From Pelobates cultripes (taxonomy: Eukaryota; Chordata; Amphibia; Anura; Pelobatidae): a stretch of 64,000 bases of DNA. The position numbers and the translations under genes are program-made. Under the pieces are notes generated by a model. It had not been told where the DNA came from and did no database searches. It was given only the letters and a program-made list of their open reading frames with translations. The stretch's first letter is position 1; each line of letters opens with the position of its first letter. Below, one piece after another: positions 41,201-54,100 of this stretch. Where the stretch lies: contig OW240914.1 in assembly GCA_933207985.1 (NCBI GenBank), forward strand, positions 292,903,551-292,967,550. The letters are read 5' to 3'.

Positions 41201-44200
41201 ATATTGATAAAAAGATAAAAAAAACAAAAAAAAAACAAAGAGTCTTTATCTGCACAGTTCAAAAAAAACTATTTCTACTTCTTAATAAGTGATTGAACAG
41301 TACTGAATGGCATTTTCAAGGATTTGGATATCTTTTTATATCCTTTTCCATCTTTAAAAAGTTCCATTACCTTGTTATGCAGGTCTTTTGACAGTTCTTT
41401 TCTGCTCCACATGGCTCTGTATCTAGCCTGTTCAGTGCATCCACGTAAGAGCTAACAAACTCATTGACTATTTAAACACTAATTGCAATTTAAAAAGCCA
41501 CAGGTGTGGGAAATTAACCTTTAATTGCCATTTTAACCTGCGTGTGTCACCTTGGGTGTCTGTAACATGGCCAAACATTCAAGGGTATGTAAACTTTTGA
41601 TCAGGGCCATTTGGGTGATTTCTGTAATTATGATTTAAAAAGGAGCCAAACAACTATGTGATAATACATGGCTTCATATGATCTCTATCTTTCAATAAAA
41701 TACATTTTTTTCACGATCAGTCATATTTTCAAAATCAATGTCAAAATTTCACAATTTCTGCCAGGGTATGCAAACTTTTGAGCACAACTGTAATTCAATT
41801 GCCTAAAATGCAGACAAATCACAATTCATTTGGAACCAAATGCACAAGTTTAGTAACTATGCCCAATAATGCTCCCATGTGTCTTACATTTTATTTCTGT
41901 GCTTGTGGGAATGCAAAATTCATTCTGAGAAAATTGATATATTGTGTTTTGCAAAAAAACATTGTTGTCTAATGAGAGACTCATTGGTCAAAGGTCAAAG
42001 TTCCCATTCATCAGAATAGAAAAATGGCAACACCAAAAAGGAAAGCTTTGGATATTGAGAATAATAAAGATAATGTGGGGAAAGGGTGAAAGAAGGAATG
42101 ATGAAGAATAAGGGTGGAGAAGTAAAGAAAGTGAGGAAATGGCAATATAAGAATGTGATTGGCAGAGAGTCAAGAAAAGGATAAAAGAGAAGCCAAGACA
42201 TCTGTTTCTGTGTGGCAAAATATATTCTCTCATTTATCTCACTCATAGCCCCCTGTGGAATAACTCCTACCTGACATGCAGTTGGCCACATACTTCATAA
42301 TTTTTTACAAGCATCGACAAACACACAAATTCAGATTAGCCTAAATTTACTACTTAGACTACAATCTCCATATCAGGCCATCGCAGTTTAACAAATTTTT
42401 GCCCTAAAAATAATAACTAGCACAACTAACTGATTAATTAAGGGTAACTTAGCAGGTTTTTATGATAGAGTGATCAGAAAAGGGGAGCCATATACTGAAG
42501 GATAACTGTAATTCTGACTTGTAGTCAATGGTAGTGCTGGCATGGATGTCACACACAGTTTAAAGGTAGTAAGTAAATCTATACAATTGTTAGGAAAGCA
42601 TTAAAATAGTCATTGCCAAAGTGATCTGAGAAAATGTGAAACTAAAATCAGTACATGATACAGTAAGGGGAAAAAGTATTTAGACGGCACATTTTTTATA
42701 TTTTGAAGATATCAAGATATTAAACATCGTTGTTTGTTATAACATGCTAAGCTATACATAATTAGAACAGTGCTAGTTGCGCTTAAAGGACCACTCTAGG
42801 CACCCAGACCACTTCAGCTTAATGTTTGGGTGCCAGGTCCCTCTAGGATTAACCCTTTTTTTATAAACATAGCAATTTCATAGAAACTATGTTTCTAATA
42901 GGGTTAATCCAGCCTCCAAATCCTCTAGTGGCTGTCTCATTGACAGCCGCTAGAGGCGCTTGCGTGATTTTCACTGTGAAAAGGGTAAATGCTTTCCTAT
43001 GAGACCGGCTGAATACACACGCAGCTCTTGCCGCGCGTGCGCATTTAGCCGAAAGGGAGGATCGGAGGCGGAGAGGAGGAGGAGAGCTCCCCGCCCGGTG
43101 CTGGGAAAAAAAACCTTTCCTCTCCCCAGAGCCGGGCGGGAGGGGGACCCTGAGGGTGGGGGCACCCTCAGGGCACTATAGTGCCAGGAAAACAAGTTTT
43201 TTTCCTGGCACTATAGTGGTCCTTTAAGATATGCATCGTGCTAGTTGTTTAAATGTTTGTCACTGTAGCGCATTAAAAAAAAGTAAAAAAAAGGTTAAGT
43301 AAAATAAGATGGATAATGCTCAACAATGCTAGATTATTTAAATTCGTGTGGTTGGAACGTGGTAGCCTAATTTACAGTGTAGCAGAAGTTGGTCTGTGTG
43401 TGGTGCCTGGACATGTTGTGTCGTGTATACATAGGCTGCAAGGTACTAAAGAACGAAAAGCATTGCTATATCTTGGCTAATATTCAAGGTAGCGTTACCA
43501 CATAAACTATACATAAGTATTAACTGCTTTGTTAAGGTTAACTGGTTGTTGAGCCAACAGGTAGTCTCTTGGTTTAAACAATGCCCACAGTCTATTTATC
43601 ACACTTTGCTTATGTGAGTTCCGTGAGGTCGAGGCAAAATCACAGAAGTGTGGGTAGAGTCCAGAGTGACCGCATGGACGCGATGGCGTGGCAGCGGGCC
43701 AGCCCTCAGTGAGGTAGCAACGTTCAGCCAACTCCCGTGATCTGTAAGGACCCGGCTTCTCCACCTAAGTCCTGGGGGGCTTCAGTGTTGCGGGTTGTGT
43801 TGTGCCGTCTGCCCCGCTTCTGCATAGCTGTCGGCGTGCCCATATTGTCTGCTGCTGTAGTGGCACGCCGGGCGGCGGTTCTCTCGCTTGTTGCATGTCT
43901 TTCCAGTTTCAGGTGATCCGCAGGGCGGCCCAGAAGTGGCCACAGAGGTCTTCCCTGGCAGTATGGGTCAGGCTGTGGTGTTTGAGGGCTCATTTCTTGA
44001 GGGCTGTGATGGGCAGGATGTCTGTCTGCTGCTTGCTTTCTCAGCCGGTATGGCAGTTTCCTTGGCTTGAGTCGCTGCACATTTATCGGGTTGTTGTGGG
44101 ATGGGTGCCGGGCCCTAGGAGGCCGTTTCTGTTTACTTTCGCGTTCTCTGTGTGCAAGCTCTCCCTTGGCCTGCGCCTGTCTTGCGCGGTTGAGTAGTGT

Positions 44201-47200
44201 GGACCAGAAGTTGTCGAATATGGCCCCCAGAGTGTCAGTTGCTGTTGTCTTAGGGTCTGCTCTAGTTGGCTGTGGCAGTAGCTGGCTTGCTGTTTCTGCG
44301 CTTGGTGCGTCCGCCATTTTGTGTGTCTCCGGGTCCGTGTGGTTTGGAAGCTTTGTAGAGCTCGTGCGGGCCAGAATCAGAACAGGTCCCTGGGGACTGG
44401 GATAACCCCCACCGGTCTACGGGGGGAGGTGATATGGGAGCACCCCTTCGTCGGCCAGAGAACCGGGAGAGCGGCCGTCTCTCCTCGGCTCCCACCAGCA
44501 CAGGCCGCATTTTGCGATGCCGTCTGCTTAGCACCGGGGAACCAAGTGTCGGGTAACCCCGGGTGCAGTTCAGTCTCCTGGTTTCGGTGATCGCGGTTAG
44601 CAGGTGGTCGAGCGGTATGCCCTGAATCTTGGCTCCAGACTCGGGAGCTCTCTCACATCTTGTCCGCTCAGGCTCTGCCCCCGATCAGTCTATAATTTTA
44701 AAGGTAGGTGTATTTTAATAGTGAGAGAAGACAATGACAAAAAAAATCCATAAAACGCATGTCAATGAGTGAAATAAGTATTTGATCCCCTATCAATCAG
44801 CAAAATTTCTGGCTCCCAGGTGTCTTTTATACAGGTAACGAGCTGATATTAGGAGCACTCACTTAATGGGAGTGCTCCTAATATCAGCTTGTTACCTGTA
44901 TAAAAGACACCTGTCCACAGAAGCAATCAATCAATCAGATTCCAAACTCTGCGTCATGGCCAAGAACAAAGAGCTGGCCAAGGATGTCCTGGACAAGATT
45001 GTAGACCTACACATGGCTGGAATTGGCTACAAGACCATCACCAAGCAGCTTGGTAAGAAGGTGACAACAGTTGGTGCGATTATTCGCAAATGGAAGAAAC
45101 GCAAAATAACTGTCAGTCTCACTCGGTCTGGTGCTCCATGCCAGATCTCACCTTGTGGAGTTTCAATAATCATGAGATCGGGAAGGAATCAGTCCAGAAC
45201 TACACGGGAGGATCTTGTTAATGATCTCAATGCAGCTGGGACCATAGTCACCAAGAAAACAATTGGTAACACACTACCTTGAAAAACTGAAATCCTGCAG
45301 AGCCTGCAAGGACCCCCTGCTCAAGAAAGCACATATACAGGCCTGTCTGAAGTTTGCAAATGATCATCTGGATGATTTAGAGGAGAATTGAGTGAAAGTG
45401 TTGTGATCAGATGAGACCAAAATTGAACTATTTGGCATCAATTCAACTCACCGTGTTTGGAGAAGGAGGAATGCTGCCTATGACCCCAGGAACACCATCC
45501 CCACTGTCAAACATGGAGGTGGAAACATTATGCTTTGGGTGTGTTTTTCTGCTAAGGGGACAGCACAACTGCACCGCAACAAAGGGACGATGTACGGGGC
45601 CATGTACCGTCAAATCTTGGGTGACAACCTCCTTCCCTCAGCCAAGGCATTGAAAATGGGTTGTGGATGGGTATTCCAGCATGACAATGACCCAAAACAC
45701 ACAGCCAAGGCAACAAAGGAGTGGCTCAAGAAGGAGCACATTAGGGTCCTCCAGACCTTAATCCCATAGAAAATTTGTGGAGGGAGCTGAAGGTTCGAGT
45801 TGCCAAACGTCAGCCTCAAAACCTTAATGACTTGGAGAGGATCTGCAAAGAGGAGTGGGACAAAATCACTCCTGAGATGTATGCAAACCTGGTGGCCAAC
45901 TACAAGAAACGTCTGACCTCTAAGATTGCCAACAAGGGTTTTGCCACCAAGTACTAAGTTGAAGGGGTCAAATACTTATTTCACTCGTTGACATGCAAAT
46001 TAATTTATAACTTATTATTATTATTATTTTACATGCGTTTTTCTGGATTTTTTTTTTTGTGGTTGTTCTGTCTATCACCTGCAATTAAAATTATAGACTG
46101 ATCGTTTCTTTTTCAGTGGGCAAATGTTCAAAATCAGCAGGGGATCAAATAGTTTTTTCCCCCTCACTGTAGTATTTAAATATATGTAAACATTTTTAGA
46201 ATATGTAATGTGTCTTTTAATGAAAGTAGCTGCACCATTCATATTAGTGCAGCCAAGCAATTGCAAGATTCAAAATCTGAAAGGAAAATGCTGTTGTTTA
46301 AGACACATACCAGGATTCACTGCTATAAATAAAAGGGTTTATTCACAGAACTTAGTGAAGTGAAGTGTGGTCAACTGAAAGCCAAATTGCAAAACGTAGA
46401 ACAATGTAGCTCACTCAGAAAAATGGCAGTCACATTTCAACTAATTCTGCTTGAAGTTTGCAATTTTGTTATCAATTTACTAGTTTAATGTTTAGCAAAT
46501 AAAAGGAAACAGCAAATACTCCACGAAAGATCAAGGGCTTGAATAGTCAGTTTTTATATCCACTTATATGAACATGTTAAAAAATGAGATATAGCACTTG
46601 AACAGCATCTTTTGCTGTAGCACAGAACACTAGTCAAGTGGAAGAGAGTACAGAAATAAGTCAACTCTTCATAACTTGGGGGAAAAAACACTTACAGAAA
46701 AAACACATTGCTTCTCCACAAAAATAATATCTGGTAAATCTATAGGGCCCCATACTGAAACATCCTTATGTCCCCACAACATATTTTCAATCTGACAAAC
46801 TGATAAGGAAAAATAGAAAAAACCCAAGATATGTATTCGCATCAAAGGGACACTCCAAGCTCAGAATGATGTTGTTATGGTGCCAGGAGGTCCCTGGTGC
46901 GAGCTTAACTTTAGGTATTAAACTGTTCACAGACAGTTTAAACCCAAAGTCTTGGATTCAGTTTATAGCCTTGCCCCTGTCCTTCCGCTTCTCTGAGATT
47001 CTTGAAAGAGGAACTCTTCGAAAGCCTAGGATAGGGGTTCCGCTGACCGGCTATCTCTATGTGTCATTATTCCATCCATTGTCTCCTATCAGAACACCCC
47101 AGTGTTATCATTTCAATCTTCTCTCCATCCAAATGTCAAAATCTCAACATATTCTTCACTCCAGTGTCACCCTCTCTTCACCCCTTTGTAACCATTGCAT

Positions 47201-48095
47201 CACCTAGATGTCCCCATCTCCCCAACATAGTGTTCCGAGCTCCTCACCTCAATATCACTCTCTCTCTCTCGTTTCCCATACTTGCCACAATCTTCCCTCT
47301 CCTCAATCAAGTGAAATTCCCTCCTCATAACAATGAAACCATATCATCACTCAAGTGTCATCATCGTCAACCCAGTGTTTCCTTGTCAGTTCCTCCTCCT
47401 GTATTACCAGCTCATCCCAGTGTCCCCTTAACTCAGCTATCCACCCCAGTATCATCCACTCCCCTAACAGTGCTCATCTATTCACTCTTTACCCCACTTT
47501 CACAATCTTCTCACCCTTCCACAATTTCCCCCAGTATTGATGCTAATTGATATCTACACCATTTCTATTGCTTTCCCAGACTCTTTGCAAACAATCTCTC
47601 TCCTTCTTTTCCAGAGTTGTCCCCATTTGCTCAACCTTTTTTCTGCTGCTCTCCTATTTTCCTTGCTTTCATTACCTCATTTTCATATTTTGTCCTCCTC
47701 ATTTCCAATGTCCTCAGCCCTTCTCTATCTATACTCAATGACTCTTTCTACAAGCATTCCTAATTTTTCTGCATGCTGTCTCCCTCAAATTAAACTTGCT
47801 CTCCCCATCTATCTTTCATCACACTCCATACCTCTTTGCCATATTCCTGTTTTTTTCCTTCATAATATATAGGTTTCTTGGAAGCTTTATTAACAGTTAG
47901 ATATAATATTTTATAAATATTTATATATGTGCAGCCGCCATAGTGGTTATATTACTGTATTCCAATCTCACTTTACCAAAGTCTCTATGTATAATTTAAA
48001 AATGGGTGTAAATCTCTGACATGTTCGCTTTCAACATTGTGTTATACTGTGCATATGTTATTTCTTTCACGAGTTATACTTGCTCACCTGCAAAA

Positions 48096-48138
<43 letters not shown>

Positions 48139-51100
48139 AAGGATGTGTAGCATTTCATACTGAAACACTGTACATACAGGGTACTTGCACCATGACCACT
48201 TCAAAATGCTGTGAGTCGGGGCCAGAGTGATGTGGGGTGAGGGAGGAAGCAGTGCTAGAAGAGCTGGCTCCCAGACACTGTATTTGAGGTGGCCATCTGG
48301 GCAGTTGTTGGCGTTCTCCAAGCTTTTGGTTGAAAAACCAGGGACTACACCACTCAATTAAAAGACTCATATTTTATACAGTTATGGGAAAGGTAGAGTA
48401 CACATTTTTTGAATTCTATGGTTTTACATATCAATCATCTGTTTCTTAGCAGGTCTTAAATCTAGGTAAATGCAACCTCATGAACAACACATGAAATATT
48501 ACACTGCGTCATGATTTAACAAAAATAAAGCCAAAACAGAGAAGCCAACTGTGAGAAACTAAGTACACCTTTTGATTCAATAGCTTGTAGAACCACCTTT
48601 AGCAGCAATAACTCGAAGTAATCTTATTCTCTATGACTTTATCAGTCTCTAACATTATTATGGAGGAATTTTAATCCATTCTTATTTACAACTTACTATG
48701 TTTGCTTCGTTTCATTGAGGTTTGCTGGTATTTGTTTATGTACAGCTCTCTTAAGGTCCTTTCACAACATTTCAATCGTGTTGAGGTCGGAACGTTGACT
48801 GGGCTATTGCAACACCTTGATTCTTTTCTTTTTCAGCCATTCTGTTGTAGATTTGCTGGTGTGCTTGGGATCATTGTCCTGTGGCATGACCTAATCTCGA
48901 CCAAGCTTTAGCTGTTGGACAGATGGTCTCACATTTGACTCTAGAATACTTTGGTATACAAAGGACTTCATGGTTGACTCAATGACTGCAAAGTTTCCAG
49001 GTCCTGTGGCTGCAAAGCCAGCCCAAATCATCACAGGTGTTTGTGCTGATACGCCGTGTTTGGTTTTTTTCCAATTGTGGTGCTGTGCATTATGGCCAAA
49101 TATCTTCACTTTGGTCTTCTCTTTCCAAAGGACATTTTGCAGGAAGTCTTGTGGTTTGTTCTGATGCAACTTTGCAAACCTAAGCCGTGCTGCATGTTCT
49201 TTTAAGAGGGAAGAGGCTTTTACCTGACAACCCCTCCAAACATTACCAGTTCAGTCTTTTTCTAATTGTACAATCATGAACTTTAACATTTAACATGATA
49301 AATGAGACCTTTAGAGTCTGAGATTGGATTTTGGATTTTTTGCAATTACTTTGAGCATTGCATGGTCTGACCTTGGAGTGAAATTGCTGGGACGTCCACT
49401 CTTGGGAAGATTGGCAACTGCATTGAATGTTTTTCACTTTTGAATAATACTTCTCACTGTAGAACGATGGACTTCAAATTGTTTGGAAAAGGCCAAATAA
49501 CCCTACCCAGTTTGATGGGCGGCAACAATTGTTCCTCTAAGATCACTGCTGATGTTTTTCCTCCTTGACTTTGTGTTAACACACATCTGAATGTTCCAGA
49601 CCAGCAAACTACTAAAACTTCAGCTCTTATAGAGGTGATCACACTTGCTGATAATCAATTAATCAAGGGCATTTGATTAGCACCTGTCTGCTACTAAGCC
49701 TGGTAATTCCTTTGGAAGCAGTAATGGCTACTAAATTTTTCACACATGGCTTCTCCATTTTGGCTTTATTTTTGTTAAATAAATCATAACACTGTGTAAT
49801 GTGGCATGTGTTGTTCATCTGAGGTTGTATTTACCTAATTTTAAGACCTGCTAAGGAACAGATGATTTTTATTATTTCCTTATTTGTAAAACCATAAAAT
49901 TCAAAGTGGGTGTACTATCTTTTCCCCACGACTGTATATCTGCTATACAAATTAAATGAATGTTTCATGAGTCGATGCGTGAAAACACAGTAATTAAGGA
50001 TAATGTGTGATGTGTAGCAATTGCAGTTATTAAAACAAAGGGAAATATATAAACTATATTATTAGTTTGAATGTGTTCTGATATTGACCGAATTTGGCAT
50101 TTCTTGTTTCTGGTGCTCTGTGTACAGAGAGCAATAAGTAAACATAATGACTAACCTCTTCAGTGCCAGATCAAACAAAGATGCACAGATGCAGAGGGAC
50201 AGAATGGGGCCCTGGCAAGGAAATTTGGTGCCCTGCAGCATACAAATTTCACTGGTGCATGGCAAAATGATTTGATAGAAGCATTCACATTGTTTGGATA
50301 TAACGGGTTAAAATGCTCAGGGCCTCTCTCACCCATCACTATTAATGTTTGTCTTTTCAAAAAGTCACTTCTAACAAGTGTCCTTTCACACATTTGCTCA
50401 TTTTTAACAGTATCTGAGTATGTCTGGGAGAGTATGATATGTTTTTTTCATAGGTTGAATGTTCATTAAATAAAAACACTTAGACATTTCTCTTTTAATA
50501 ATAGACAATACTTAGTGACCATTTAGTCACAGAGCTTGAAAATAAGACACTTGCTGAAAAAGAGCATAAAGGGACACTCCGGGCACCCAGACCACTTCTG
50601 CTCATTTAAGTGGTCTGGGTACCAACTCCCACCACCCTTAACCTTTTTATAAACTGCAACAATTACCTTGCAGGGTTAAGTCCTCCTCTAGTGGCTGTCT
50701 GTCAGAATTGAAAAAAGAATTGTATAACTTAAATCTGGCAAACAAATTTGTCCCTTCCTCGTCCCTCACTGCAATGATCCTCAATGTTAAAAATAAGATT
50801 AATACTCTTCAGTTAGAATACACAGCCTTGATGGTAAAGAAATGAAAACAAGTTTTTTACGCCAAAGGTAAAAAGCCTCATCTTTGTTGGCCTCTAAATT
50901 AAGCAACAGAATCTCCCAATCTAGAATTGAGCATTTAATTAAAGATGAGGGAGTTAAGATAACTCACCCTGTTAAAATTAGCAATATGTTTGCGGACTAT
51001 TATAAAAAATTATACAATTTAGCCCTTGATCCTAATATTATACAACCAACATCTGAAAAAATGTGCTCCTTTTTGGATAGGTTCCCTATCCCACTCCCGA

Positions 51101-54100
51101 ACTCTCAAAGCCATTTGAAGCAGCATTCGAACACGTGGCGGTGGCCATCTTAAGCCGCGAGTACAATGAGCGCTTTTTGGTCGTCGAGTTCATGGAACTC
51201 AAATCGGACACTAAACAGCACAAACACTGCTGACTATTTACCTTTCACGGCTGTTCGGCTATTCGAACGGGAGTCGAATGGCGTTCGGTATTTTGCACGT
51301 TACTTCAAATGCCCGAAGTATAATGGCCGCACAGCCTGATTCCCTGGAACTGTTTTGGGAATGGGACCATGCATGCGGTTGGTCAAAATATGACTTCCAG
51401 GAAATTCCTGAGCCCCTGGGTGATTTTTTGGATATGTTGGTCACCCAGACCAGGGCTGTCATGTGTTTTGGGGTACTTTTGGGACTTTATAGAAAAGTAT
51501 GGTTTTTCTGTGCTCTGAGATAATTGGATTAGAATTAGTACAGTTACTGATCCAATTATCTCCCAGGCAGAGGGGAGGGATTGTGTGCTGTGTGTGGGAG
51601 TACCATGCCTTGTAACCTTATTGTTATTAAAAAATGTTTTATTTAATTAAAGATTTACTGTGGCTTTGCGATTGTTTCCCTCTACTAATTATGACCCTCA
51701 AGGCAGGGAATCTTTTATACAAGGAAATCCAGCCTAATGCCACTTGGTCCAGAGCTACGCCCCTGACTGCATTACGTAGTGCCTTGCCTGATTTGGATGT
51801 TGAATATTGGCTTTCCCATTCGATTTCCCACATTAATGATTTGTTTCATCCAATAACTTGTTCTTACCTTTTAATCAATTTAAAGAAAAATTCTTCCCAA
51901 GCATTTTTGATGCCCCCATGCATGAGAGATTGGTAACATCTATTAAAGAACATTTTGGTGTTCCCGACCGGGGTCCGAATGAGAAGAAATTGGAAATGTC
52001 AAAATTAGAAAAAGTCTATTTGTCGGACCCTGTCCATAAACATACCGTCTCTCTTTGTTACATTGTTTTTGCAGGTGAAATAGGTCCCAAGTTGGACTAT
52101 ATGTTTAAATGGGAAAGTGAACTGGGTGGGGTATACACAATAGATGAGTGGCCTGACTTCCTTATCAAGCTGAAAGGCATTACACAATCTGGAGTCTCAT
52201 TATAAATTAGTATTCAGGTGGTACCTAACTCCATCTAGGCTTTCTAAATTAAAAAAACGCAGCATAAAATGGCATAGAGTTATACACCTACATAGATTAC
52301 CACATTTTGTTTTTGGTAGTAGCAGATAAACAAGCTAAGTATACTTGTCCGCTTATAAGTAAAAACATGCTTTGTAAACACACTGTTGAGTATGTCAGTA
52401 GAGAATCAGGTTATACTAACTGACAAAGTGAATAAAGTGTTAGTACACCCCCAACGCCTCTACAGTATGTTGTTAGAGAGCAAGGCCCCTAATAGAGATC
52501 AGAACCCCATATTATTAGAATTAGTTAACAAGTAGTAAAACTTAGAAATCATCAGGCAAAATATGGGTATCTGGACAGAGGTGTGTATGGTAGCAAGAGT
52601 CACAGTCCCCTTTCAGCCTATGCCCCTCTGGATGTTGCTCATGGCTCTACCGTGATGGAGAGGTCAGCAGGCAGAGGATCCCAGATGGAAGCCAAGATGT
52701 CATGCTACTATGGAGTGCTGCAGAGTACATATTAATGGCTGGTTACACTTTCAAAAATTGGCACGAGCACCACCTGGAGCTTGACTTTGTAACAATTACA
52801 GATAAAGTGGCTGTTCTGCATTCCCTGAAATCTAGGGTGCTCTTTCACTTTGGATTAATGCCACTTATATTCCTGCCAAATCAATTTAAGTCCACGCTGG
52901 AGTGGAGAAGCTCATTTCACATGACAAAGGCCCTAAAAGACACCAACATCGGCTATCGGTGGGGAAAAGCACACGCTCTCTTGACTACAAAAGATGGCAA
53001 GATCTACACACTCACCTGTCACTGGGTCTACCTTTTTGGGTACAATACTGGAATCTCCTAAGACTTGAAACGTGTCTGTCTAATATTGTTAACACAGGCT
53101 GATAAAGTAGCTGATAAAGTAGCTAATCCAGTAGCTAATTCCAGTTCAGGCTTAGATCACTGTCTATTTATCATAGCTGTCTTTGCGCTATATAAATAAT
53201 AAAATAATAATAATAAAATAATAATAATAATCACCTAGCCCAGTGATGGCGAACCTTTTTGAGCCCGAGTGCCCAAACCGTAATACATGCCAATTTTTTC
53301 CCCTCAAAGTGCCAAAACGGCATTTAAACCTGAATACTGAGGTTTAAGTTTAGAAAAAACAACTCATACAGTTGTCCGAACTAATTAACATCTCTGTGTG
53401 TGTATTAAACAGTTTGTGTGTGTGCTCGGCAGTCTGTCTGTATGTGTATTTAGCAGTCTGTCTGTATTTAGCAGACTGCTGAGTACACAGTCTGCTGAAT
53501 ACACACACAGACTGCTAAATACACACACACACAGACTGCTGTGTACACACACACACAGACTGCTGAGTGTACACACACACACACAGACTGCTGAGTGTAC
53601 ACACACAGACAGACTGCTGAGTGTACACACACTGCATTGAGGGGTACAGTGTTTGTGGGTGGAGTGATGTGTGTGTGTGTGTCTTTTTGTGGGGTGATAT
53701 GTGTAGGGCAGGGGTGCTGTGTGTATGTCGTCCCCCCTCTCCCCCCCTGTTTTCTTTCCCCCCATCCCTCCCTCATTTTTTCTCTCATCCCACACTCAGT
53801 TTTCTCCCCCCATCTCTCCCTCAGTCTCCTTCCCCCCCATCTCTCCCTCAGTCTCCTTCCTCCCCCCATCTCTCCTTCAGTCTCCCCCCAATCTCTCCCT
53901 CAGTCTCCTACCTTGTAGCGTGGCCGAGCGCCGCGGAGCTCAGTTTCCTGTACCCGGTGGACAGGAAGTGCTCTCTCTGTGAGCACTTCATTTCCGTCCG
54001 CCCGGGTACAGGAAACATAAGTTCCTGTACCGCGGTGCGCTCGGCCACGCTATACAGAGGGCCTGGCAGGAGGGAGCGCTCTGCGCTCACCTCCTGCCGG

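Larger units (their letters stand above)
36452..41797 (-). mobile_element. Tc1-like transposon split by a LINE
   Basis: Both terminal inverted repeats survive: tacagttgtgctcaaaag at 36452 and its complement ending gagcacaactgta at about 41792. The transposase is on the minus strand. Its N-terminus lies near 41280-41415 ([39 protein letters not shown]). Its C-terminus is at 36673-36960 ([23 protein letters not shown]). About 130 residues between them, with the first catalytic Asp, are missing; an L1-like LINE occupies the gap. Confidence 0.85.
42659..46171 (+). mobile_element. Tc1-like transposon with nested insertions
   Basis: The left end tacagtaaggggaaaaagta and right end ccccctcactgta are inverted repeats. 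The internal right repeat (46010-46171) and left repeat (44690-44800) are complementary over about 110-190 bp (gatcagtctataatttta). The transposase frame is at 44956-45957. A TTAA MITE and a GC-rich retroelement piece lie in the left repeat. Confidence 0.8.

Noticed and set aside
43724..44317. 197-residue minus-strand frame as a cellular gene
   Set aside because: Low-complexity, basic and proline-rich, and flanked by retroelement-like sequence inside a Tc1; more likely a LINE ORF1 start.
47059..47872. Ser/Pro-rich frames as a mucin-like gene
   Set aside because: Composition follows a C/T-rich degenerate repeat; several frames are open at once.
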